Positions 1 to 7,436 of a stretch of DNA of 12,198 nt are shown here, in pieces. The stretch comes from Candidatus Altimarinota bacterium. Lineage in GTDB: Bacteria; Patescibacteriota; Gracilibacteria; Absconditabacterales; Absconditicoccaceae. A program made the position numbers and the translations under genes. The DNA is taken from the NCBI GenBank assembly GCA_027013285.1, contig JALUXR010000007.1, forward strand, positions 1-12,198. Direction: 5' to 3'. The notes beneath the pieces were generated by a model. That model did no database searches. It was not told the DNA's origin and saw only the letters and a program-made list of their open reading frames with translations. How positions within the stretch are numbered: the first letter of the stretch is position 1; the number at the start of each line of letters is the position of its first letter.

Positions 1-26
1 AAAAAAACTACATAATAAATATGTAG
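1..26 (-). terminator. Intrinsic terminator of the RRM gene
   Basis: Read on the minus strand, a 6-bp perfect stem (CTACAT/ATGTAG, bases 8-13 and 21-26) with a 7-base loop is followed directly by seven T (bases 7-1). It lies 20 bases after the stop codon of the RRM gene. Hairpin plus T-run is the classic Rho-independent design. The stem is low in GC, as expected in this AT-rich genome. The same stem sequence recurs at 7061-7078. Confidence 0.75.
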
Positions 27-46
27 CTTAATTCTTTAAGAATAGA

Positions 47-328
47 TTATTCAGCTGATTCTCTTGGTTTTTCAACAGCAAAGTCTAATTTAATAGCTCT
101 ACCATTAATTTCAGCTTCATTCATTTCTTCTACAGATTTTGCAGCATCATCTGCATTTGCAAATTCTATAAAACCAAATCCTTTAGATTTTCTAGTTTCT
201 CTATCCAAAATTACTTTTGCATATAAAACTTCACCATATTCAGAGAAAATTTCTTTTAAATCTTTACCTCTTAAATCCCAAGGTAAATTTGCTATAAATA
301 GCTTTGTTGCTGATTTTGTTTCAGTCAT
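47..328 (-). CDS. RRM-domain RNA-binding protein (93 aa)
   Basis: A single RNA-recognition-motif protein of the small bacterial type (about 80-110 aa in cyanobacteria and many CPR genomes), likely to bind single-stranded RNA in the cytoplasm. The RNP2 strand (LFIANL) is at residues 10-15 and RNP1 (KGFGFIEF) at 49-56, including the aromatic residues that stack on RNA bases. The domain fills nearly the whole chain, ending in a short charged tail. An in-frame ATG at 398-400 would add 24 residues, but they lie outside the RRM fold and upstream of the promoter proposed at 383-410, so I use the ATG at 326-328. All five glycines are GGN codons and none is UGA, unlike the rest of the window, which may reflect high expression. 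RNA target unknown. Confidence 0.9.
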   Translation of the reverse strand: MTETKSATKLFIANLPWDLRGKDLKEIFSEYGEVLYAKVILDRETRKSKGFGFIEFANADDAAKSVEEMNEAEINGRAIKLDFAVEKPRESAE

Positions 329-382
329 TTTACAATAATTTAATAATAAATAATTTAGCTCATTTAACATAAAGCTTTGTTT

Positions 383-410
383 ATTATAATTAATAATCAT
401 TTCAAAACAA
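383..410 (-). promoter_or_regulatory. Sigma70-like promoter for the RRM gene
   Basis: On the minus strand, TTGTTT (bases 410-405) and TATAAT (bases 388-383) are separated by 16 bases. The -10 is a perfect consensus. Transcription would start near 376, giving a leader of about 48 bases before the ATG at 328. Such hexamers arise by chance in AT-rich DNA, so this is a prediction. Confidence 0.45.
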
Positions 411-421
411 GTTATATTTTT

Positions 422-449
422 TTGCTTTTTAGAACTATTTCTTTATAAT
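422..449 (+). promoter_or_regulatory. Sigma70-like promoter for the ATPase operon
   Basis: TTGCTT (422-427), a 16-base spacer and a perfect TATAAT (444-449) lie upstream of the ATPase start at 486. Transcription would begin near 456, leaving a 30-base A-rich leader. It is back-to-back with the RRM promoter at 383-410, so both divergent genes can be served by the 329-485 gap. Chance matches are common in such AT-rich DNA. Confidence 0.45.
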
Positions 450-485
450 AAAACAAATAAAAGATTTTATAAAAAATAAATAAAA

Positions 486-2888
486 ATGATATTTTTTTCT
501 CTAACAATAGTTATTATAATTATATCTTGGATATGATTTAAAATTTATATAAAAAATAAAAAAAAAGAAGATTATGCTAAAAATTTAGTTTTTTTGTTAG
601 TTAAAATCCAAAAAAAAGATTCTGATATGGATAAAAATAATGATAATATTCAATGAATGAAAAACAATATACAACTTATGGAACAAGTTTATAAAAATTT
701 TTATTGAATATTTAATTGATGATGGAAATGAAAATTATTTTGACAAAAACATATTAGCCTAAATATGGTTTGTGAAAAGGAAATCATAAAGTTTATAGTA
801 TGAATGCCAAAAGATTTTAAAGATAGTTTCGATAAGACAATAAGTTCTTTTTATCCTGGTTGCACCACAGAAGAAATTAAACCACCAAAAATGCTTGAAG
901 CAGGTAAATTTGGATATGGTGGATATTTAGTCTTAAGCAAAGATGATGCCTACCCTATCAAAAATTATGAAAAATTCGAAGCTGATCCAATGGATAGTTT
1001 ATTATCAGCATTTTCAAGAGTAAAAAGAGAAGAAAAATTACAATTACAAATTTTAATACAACCTATTTCTGAGTCTTGGCAATGAAATTTTAGAAAAAAA
1101 ATCAAGTGAATTAAAAGCTGATGACTTATGAATAGTTTTTTAAGATGAAAATGAAAGGAAAATGAAGATAATTCTTGATTAAGTTCTACTCAAATACAAG
1201 ATATGGAAGCAAAAGTTCAAGATGAATGATTTGAAATAGTAATAAAAACATTTGCAAATTCACCAGACCCTGAAAGACCAAAAAAAATAATAAATGAATT
1301 AGCATTAAGTTTAAATCAATACAATTATAACTGACTAAACTCATTTATATTCCTAAAAATGAAAAACTTAGAAAAATTTGGAAAAGAATTTATTCAACAT
1401 ATTTTCAAAAAACCAATTTTTACACTTTATAAGTGATTGTTTTTTATCACTGCACAAATATTAAATATCAAAGAACTTGCAAGTATTTATCATTTTCCAC
1501 ATTCAAGATTTAACAAAAATCCAAGAATTTTATGGCAAAAATTTAAAATAGTTCCAGCACCTGACAATATTCCTGCTGAATGAATTTTACTGTGAGAAAA
1601 TCTATATTCTTGAGTAAAAAAAGAAATTAAGATTGCAAATGTAGATAGATTTAGACATTTCTATATTATTTGACAAACTGGTACTGGTAAATCTACTATG
1701 ATTACAGCTCAAGCTAAACAAGATACTTTAAAATGAAATTGATTTGCTATTATCGATCCACATGGTGATTTATGTGAAACTATCATTCAATATTATCCAA
1801 AAGATAGAATAAATGATCTTATATATTTTGATGCAGGTAATTTAGATATGCCTTTTGGTATGAATTTACTTGAGCCAAGCTCTCCAGATAATTATGATGA
1901 AATTGATTTAATTACAAATGATGCGACTGAATTGTTTGTAAAACTATACTGACCTGAAATTTTCTGACCAAGATTACAAGATTATTTTAGAAATGCAGCT
2001 ATGACACTTATGGAACAACCTGAATGAGGCTCTTTAACAGAAATTATGAGACTTTTTACAGATGAAGCATTTCAAAAAGTAAAAGTTTCAAAAGTAAAAA
2101 ATCCAGTTGTAAAAGCATGGTGGAACAGTACTTATGCAGCTATGTGAGATAGAGAAAAAGGTGAAATTATCCCATATTTTCAAGCTAAATTCGGTCCCTT
2201 GACTACAAACTGAATTTTAAGAAATATTATCTGACAAGTAGAATCTTCATTCAAAATAGATCAAGTAATGCAAGAAGGTAAAGTCCTTTTACTAAATCTT
2301 TCAAAAGGTAAAATTTGAGAAATCAATAGTCAATTAATTTGATTAATATTAGTTTCAAAAATAAAACAAGCCGCATTAGCAAGAGCAAGTATGGCTCCAG
2401 AAGATAGAAAAGATTTCTTTTTATACATAGATGAATTTCAAAATTTTATTACACCATCTATTGAAAGTATTTTGTCGGAAGCCAGAAAATATCGTCTTGG
2501 TTTGATACTTGCCCATCAATATATTGAACAACTTAAACAAAAAGATTTATGAGGTGAAACTGACCTTACTTGAGCAATTTTTGGTAATGTTTGAACAATA
2601 ATGTCTTACAAAGTTTGAGCAAAAGATGCGGAATATCTTGAACAAGAATTTTCTCCTGAGTTTTCAAGACAGGATCTTGTAAATATAGATAAATTCAAGG
2701 CCGTAATGAAACTTTCTATAGATACTCAACCGTCAAGACCGTTTTCTATAAATATATTAAATCCATATGTAGAAGAATGAAAAAATGACCCTAAAAAATG
2801 TGATATAATAAAACAAATTTCTACTCTAAAATATGGTAGAAAAAGAGAATTAGTAGATAAAGAAATCTTTTATAGAATTTGATGATAA
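486..2888 (+). CDS. Membrane-anchored VirD4/TraD-like (T4SS-type) ATPase, 800 aa
   Basis: An 800-residue P-loop ATPase of the FtsK/HerA/VirD4 superfamily, of the large membrane-anchored kind common in CPR genomes. A hydrophobic helix at residues 2-20 followed by a lysine-rich stretch anchors the N-terminus. Residues ~100-380 form a family-typical region without a known catalytic motif. Walker A (GQTGTGKST) is at 396-404 with Lys402, followed by an IDPHGDL element typical of these enzymes. Walker B (LYIDEFQNF) is at 646-654, and an ARKYRLGLILAHQ segment at 666-678 resembles the TraD/VirD4 C-terminal motif. The Walker A glycine 396 is itself a UGA codon. The family couples ATP hydrolysis to moving DNA or protein across membranes; the cargo here is unknown and no relaxase, VirB4 or pilin gene is in view. 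Start chosen at the first ATG before the membrane helix. The next gene begins 5 bases after the stop. Confidence 0.88.
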
Positions 2889-2893
2889 ACAAA

Positions 2894-4126
2894 ATGGAAT
2901 CACAAAACAACAAATTAGAACAAAAAGAATCGAAGCTACATAAGTTGATAAACTATTACTATAAAAATTTATATAAAAATTTTGAAACAAAAGATATTAT
3001 ACAAAATAGAATTGTAGATATAGATATTATAATTAAATGGATAGAACAAAATTGAAAAAGACCTGAATACAAAATATATATTCAACCCAAAAAATGATTA
3101 CCTGAAATTACTATTAAAAATCAGTGAGTTTTCTTTTTATATTGTGTAATTCACGGAATTGTACCAAATATAAATTCTATAATAATTTCAAATAAATGAA
3201 AGAAAGTAGATATTGCTAGTTATAAAAATTTTGTTTTACTACACAGAATGTTTGACCTATTTTTTACAAAATGATTTAATTTTGCTATCTATGATGTAAT
3301 AAGTAAATTAATATCTGATAATGATTTTCAAGAAATTTTTGAAAATGAAAAAATAGACATACTCACCCAACCTGAAATGTTATCTTTAATAAAGATATTG
3401 GAAGACATAAAAATAACTTGATTTGACTTACATAAACATCATTTTCACACAAAACTTGGTAAATTAAATAATATTTGAACCTTTTCAGAAAATATATTTT
3501 TGGAAATAGCTATGAAATATGAAAATCAAATAAGAGAAATAATATGATTTGATACTACTTACATTAAACCTGCTTCTTATGAAGATGATTCAAAAAATAA
3601 AACTGATTTTAATTGGGTATATTCACAAAATAAGAACCAAAAAACTTATCAAAAAACTCCTATCCAATTTACGATTTCTTCAGCTACAGAAAAATTAAAT
3701 AAAGTTATTGAATATTTTATAAACTCTCCTCATAATCAATTTATTTATTTACAAATAGATGGTAAGTTTAAACAAAATATAAAAAAAATAGAAGAACAAT
3801 ATCAAAATTGGATTATGAATCCTGGTTTAAGAGAATCACAAGATCCTACAAAATTTCCTTTTTTTATAAACAATTTATGAAATGAACAAAATGAAGCTAT
3901 CATAATATATTTCTACTTACATCATATTATAAAACATAAAAAATCAAAAAATATTAGACATCTAGAAAATACAATAGATTGAATAGATTTCTCAAATACT
4001 TTTATAGAATTAAAAGAAAAAATAGTCAATAAATGAAAAGTAAATGAGAAAATATATACAATTAACAAACAATGAAAATATATTTGAGAAATTATAATTC
4101 TAGAAAAAAACATTGATAATAAATAA
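2894..4126 (+). CDS. Hypothetical protein, 410 aa
   Basis: Not recognised. The frame is open for 411 codons with UGA as Gly, ending in tandem TAA codons. It starts 5 bases after the ATPase stop, so the two are almost certainly co-transcribed and perhaps functionally linked. The chain looks soluble and cytoplasmic: no signal peptide or clear membrane helix, rich in Lys, Asn, Ile and Glu. It opens with a polar Gln/Glu/Lys/Asn segment, has a His-rich patch (HKHHFH) near residue 185, and ends Lys-rich. By hand count about 13 of 17 glycines are UGA. It could be a partner or regulator of the ATPase. A coding role is well supported by the long open frame and codon use; the function is not. Confidence 0.8.
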
Positions 4127-4181
4127 TAATTTTCGTATTATTAATATAAATAAATTATTTAACTATATGTAAAAAATACAA

Positions 4182-6170
4182 ATGAAAAAAATATCAATAT
4201 TTATATTGCTTATTCTATGATTTAATATTTCATGAACAATTGCTTATTCTCAAAATAATATTGAAACCAGAATAAATAATATTTTTAAACAAAAAAATGA
4301 AAATTTTAACATAAAATATAAAACACCATATTATATTTGCTTAAATGAACAAAAATATTATACAAATATTACAAATCTGATAAATAAAATTATAAACATT
4401 CCTAAATATCAAAAATATATAAATACATTGAATATTATAAAAGATATAACACAAAAAAATGAAAATATATGTAATTTAAATATTCATTTTCAATGAAAAC
4501 CTTATATTTTTAGTTATAAATTAGATAATAATTTTAAAAATATAGGTGCTTGAGAATTCTCTGTAATAATTACTAAAAAAATATCTGATTTCCTAAATAA
4601 ATATAAAGTTAATAAAAAAATTAATACTGTTATAAATACAGGCAAACTTCAAAAGAGTAAAACTGCAGATTATAAATCAAATTTTGTAAATGACAAAAAA
4701 ATAACTCAAACAAGTATTAAAACTATTATTGAATGAAATAAAAAAATAACAACTACTACTATAACTACCACAACTATTATAAATTGAAGAAAAACTATAA
4801 CTACTAGAACTAGCACTAAGGTAAGTTATATTAAACAAAATAATACAAATTCAAATATTCAACCCCAACAATCTAATAATTCACCCAAAACACAAAATAC
4901 AAAAAATATACAATCTAATCTAAAATTAGAGAAACAACAAGAAACTAAACAAATAAATACAATATATCCCCATGATTTTACATTACATTCATTAGTTAAT
5001 CAAAATGATATAAATTTATCAAAACAAACTAATTGAAATATCAATGTAAATAAAATTTTAACCAAATTTTCATTACCAAAAGTTTGAAAAATAGAACAAA
5101 TAAAATGAAATTATTTAATTAAATTTAACGATGTGTGGTTTAGCTTATGATGATATAGTAAATTAATTGTAAATAAACAAGATTTAGATTATTGACTTAA
5201 ACAAGCAGATAAATACAAACCTGATACTAAATTATATTACTTAAATTGAGATAAATACACAATATATTTAATTAAAAAAAATACAGTTAAATCATTGTAT
5301 CCTTTTGATCCAACAAAAAGTTTTGCTTACAATACTAATTTATTAAATAAAGCTTGATACATATACTTTTCAAATTTTCTTTACAAAAAAATAGATAAAA
5401 CATCATGAAAAGATATAATAACATCTTGAATAAGTAAAATTTGAAATAAACTATATTTTATAGTATTAAGTTGAAAATGAAGTTATATTCCTCTTATATG
5501 AGATAGTTTATACAAAAATATTTGATGAATAAAAAAATGAAGTATTTTGATAAATAATTGAAATAATTTCATTTCAGCTTGGAATAGTTGAGTTAAATAC
5601 TACTATTTATGAACATATAATTTATATAAAAATATTAATTTAAATAATTTATGAGATGTTTTATATTCTACTTTTTATAGAATTTGAAAATATAATATGC
5701 AGTATAATGTTTCATATATGTATGATTTATTAGAATTTGCAAATAATTTTAACAATAAAAAATTATCTAATGCTTACAAATATATTGCTAAAAATATAAA
5801 ATATAGCAAAAAAATTAATAATTTAATAAATAAAAGTTCTAATCAACAAGAATTAGATCAAAAATTAAAAGCTAATAAATCATTATTATTAAACTGGGAT
5901 CTTTTCTATTCATTCCAAAATAAAGTATGAGTATGTCAAACTATATCTGATTTACTTTCATTTGTTTCTATCGTAAATTGATTAAATGCTAATAAAGCTA
6001 GTTGAATTATCAAAAAAGATGGATACTTACATCAAATATCAAAAATAAATAACTATTATTACGACCCTACATTTGATTGATGATATTTAAAGGCATGATA
6101 TAAGTGATTAAGGTATTTTGGAATAACTGAACAACAAGTAAATAAATATTTAAAACTTAATGAAAAATAA
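4182..6170 (+). CDS. Secreted protein with C-terminal transglutaminase-like domain, 662 aa
   Basis: A Sec-type signal peptide is clear: Lys2-Lys3, a hydrophobic core at 4-16, and likely cleavage after Ala21 or Ser23. Residues ~187-212 are Thr-rich, and ~217-260 form an Asn/Gln/Ser/Lys-rich low-complexity linker. A Gly/Tyr/Lys-rich middle region of unknown fold follows. The C-terminus carries the signature of the transglutaminase-like/cysteine-protease superfamily: GVCQT with Cys585, YLHQI with His617, and YYYDPTFD with Asp628, giving the Cys-His-Asp triad in the right order and spacing. Bacterial members are proteases, amidases or cross-linkers of cell-surface proteins; which applies here cannot be told. 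About 35 of 39 glycines are UGA. It begins 55 A/T-rich bases after the previous gene and ends 1 base before the chorismate mutase start. A surface or host-contact role is an inference. Confidence 0.82.
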
Positions 6171-6171
6171 A

Positions 6172-6426
6172 ATGTTAGAACAATATAGAAATGAACTAGA
6201 CAATGTAGATAAAGAAATCATAAATTTATTAGCAAAAAGATTTGAAATAGTCCAAAAAATATGAAACTTTAAAAAAGAAAATAATATTTGAATATTACAG
6301 TTATGAAGATGGGAGGAAGTTTTAGAAAATAGAAAACAAATTGCAAAAGATTTATGAATTAATGAAAATTTAATTGAATATATCTGGAATCTTATTCACG
6401 AAGAAGCATTAAAACTAGAAAAATAA
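6172..6426 (+). CDS. Chorismate mutase, AroQ type, 84 aa
   Basis: A compact all-helical AroQ-class domain, the family that turns chorismate into prephenate for Phe/Tyr synthesis and works as a domain-swapped dimer. Against the E. coli P-protein mutase domain (from memory), Arg6, Arg23, Lys34 and Arg46 match the catalytic Arg11, Arg28, Lys39 and Arg51 with identical spacing. The positions of Asp48 and Glu52 hold Gln43 and Trp47, though Glu48 is adjacent. The length matches stand-alone AroQ domains of about 85-95 aa. The ATG is 1 base after the upstream stop, so it is translated from the same message as the secreted protein. No other shikimate-pathway gene is visible. It may be active, or a mutase-fold protein with another role. 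Confidence 0.8.
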
Positions 6427-6428
6427 AA

Positions 6429-6941
6429 TTATCTATACAAATAAATCTTTTTTCAAACTATTTTAAATGGTTTGTTTTTTTTAAATACAAAAGAATTAGA
6501 AATTATAATTGTATCTTTTCATTTTGCTTTAAAAATCCAATCTTCTATTTTTAACATAAATTTTGGAAACAAATAAATATAAATATAATCATATCATTTT
6601 AAATCTTTTCCTATAAAATTTTTCTTTTTTAGTATAACATTAGATTTTTTAATTTTATTTATCAACCTACCATACAAAATAGCAAAAGTATTTATATCAT
6701 ATCAAACTCACTTTAATCAGAATTGTTTCTCAAAAAATCTTAAAGCTTTACCATCTCAACATCACAAATCAATTATTTTTTTTCATTTTGTAAGATTAAG
6801 CTGTTTTATAAGTTCAAGTTGCCGATTAAAACTTCAAACATAAGGGACTTTTGTAGTAAAAAGAGCTTTTATAAAACTTACATAATAAAATCAAACTAAC
6901 AAAATTAATAAAAATAAAATAAAAAGTAACAAATAAATCAT
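6429..6941 (-). CDS. Membrane-anchored class I SAM-dependent methyltransferase, 170 aa
   Basis: An N-terminal hydrophobic helix (residues ~2-20) is followed by a Rossmann-type methyltransferase domain. Motif I (IDLGCGDGKA) is at 57-66 and binds the methionine part of SAM; GVGYDIN at 78-84 ends in the acidic residue expected to bind the ribose hydroxyls. YIYIYLFP (119-126) lies where motif IV sits. An N-terminal membrane segment plus a short domain with this pattern resembles the FAM173/archaeal lysine methyltransferase group, but that is inference and the substrate is unknown. At 170 aa it is a minimal domain. Its stop codon is 2 bases from that of the chorismate mutase on the other strand, and its last ~15 codons overlap the mutase terminator. 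It needs eleven or more UGA codons read as Gly. Confidence 0.82.
6454..6482 (+). terminator. Terminator of the ATPase-chorismate mutase operon, inside the opposite gene
   Basis: A near-perfect palindrome (6454-6474, CAAAC outer arms, one T-G pair, ATT/AAT inner pairs, 3-base loop) is followed by eight T on the plus strand (6475-6482). It begins 27 bases after the chorismate mutase stop. It lies in the 3' end of the methyltransferase coding sequence on the minus strand; there the hairpin is followed by A, so it should not stop that gene's transcript. Confidence 0.7.
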
Positions 6942-6979
6942 AAAATTAGTTTAAAATAAATTAAATTTAAATGAGCCTT

Positions 6980-7007
6980 AGTCTATGAATAGTAATATCA
7001 GTTTCAA
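6980..7007 (-). promoter_or_regulatory. Possible promoter of the methyltransferase gene
   Basis: On the minus strand TTGAAA (7007-7002), a 16-base spacer and TAGACT (6985-6980) sit about 40 bases upstream of the methyltransferase ATG. The -35 is good and the -10 matches four of six positions. Weak evidence in AT-rich DNA. Confidence 0.3.
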
Positions 7008-7025
7008 TATCTTTTATATTTTCTC

Positions 7026-7054
7026 TTGATTTTTAATATAGCATATATATTATA
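7026..7054 (+). promoter_or_regulatory. Promoter of groES-groEL
   Basis: TTGATT (7026-7031), a 17-base spacer and ATTATA (7049-7054), with TATTAT one base earlier as an alternative -10, lie upstream of groES. The start point would be near 7061, exactly at the hairpin 7061-7078, giving a leader of about 50 bases. I see no CIRCE operator (TTAGCACTC inverted repeat), so HrcA control is not supported. Confidence 0.5.
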
Positions 7055-7060
7055 CAGGTG

Positions 7061-7078
7061 CTACATTAAATTATGTAG
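7061..7078 (+). promoter_or_regulatory. Hairpin in the groES leader
   Basis: A perfect 6-bp stem CTACAT/ATGTAG with a 6-base loop, followed by the T-rich stretch TTTTAATTTT. The stem is identical to that of the terminator at 8-26. It is placed either at the 5' end of the groES message, where it could protect the RNA or attenuate transcription, or as a terminator for whatever is transcribed from upstream. The interrupted T-run makes it a weaker terminator than the one at 1-26. Confidence 0.5.
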
Positions 7079-7110
7079 TTTTAATTTTATATTTTTACCT
7101 AAACAAATAA

Positions 7111-7407
7111 ATGACAAGTTTAAAACCTTTAAATGATTATGTATTAGTTAAACAATCAAAAGAAGAAGCAAAAAGTGCATCTTGAATTATTACTGCTCCC
7201 ACTTCAAAAGAAAAACCTGGAAAATGAGAAGTAATAGCAATATGAGAAGGTAAAAAAAATCCTGAATGAAAATTAGTAGAAATTGATAATATAAAACTTG
7301 GAGATATTGTATATTTTACAAAATATGCTCCTGAAGAAATTGAAATAAATGGAGAAAAATTACTTTTAATAAGAGTTGATAGTATTTTAGCTAAAGAAGA
7401 AAAATAA
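7111..7407 (+). CDS. groES: Co-chaperonin GroES (98 aa)
   Basis: The 10-kDa lid that caps GroEL during ATP-driven folding in the cytoplasm. The 98-aa length is standard. The chain opens with LKPLNDYVLVKQ, has the mobile loop around residues 16-35 ending in the typical PTSKEKPGKGEV, then IAIGEG, and closes with a KLLLIRVDSILA strand. Four of eight glycines are UGA, including that in the mobile loop (Ser-Ala-Ser-Gly), where Gly is conserved across bacteria. The start follows an AAACAAATAA leader without Shine-Dalgarno. groEL starts 29 bases downstream, the usual groESL order. Confidence 0.96.
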
Positions 7408-7436
7408 AATATTTTACATTATAAATTAAAATAAAT

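Noticed and set aside
329..400. N-terminal extension of the RRM protein from the ATG at 400
   Set aside because: The extra 24 residues are hydrophobic and low-complexity, lie outside the RRM fold and would be upstream of the predicted transcription start.
804..1085. A stand-alone 93-aa gene and a 77-aa one at 5697-5930 under the standard code
   Set aside because: Both are fragments in the frame of larger genes that open fully once TGA is read as Gly.
486..2888. Conjugative or integrated mobile element around the TraD-like ATPase
   Set aside because: No relaxase, integrase, flanking repeat or composition change is visible; such ATPases are commonly chromosomal in CPR bacteria.
3922..4113. 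Minus-strand hydrophobic open frame of 63 codons
   Set aside because: It lies wholly within the plus-strand 410-aa gene; Phe/Ile richness merely reflects Lys/Asn codons opposite.
6971..7036. A 21-aa hydrophobic ORF (starting MSLSLGIVIS) upstream of groES
   Set aside because: It overlaps the likely promoters of both neighbouring genes, and such short A/T-rich frames arise by chance. Only the start context argues for it.
7026..7110. CIRCE heat-shock operator upstream of groES
   Set aside because: The TTAGCACTC/GAGTGCTAA arms are absent; the only inverted repeat is the unrelated CTACAT hairpin.
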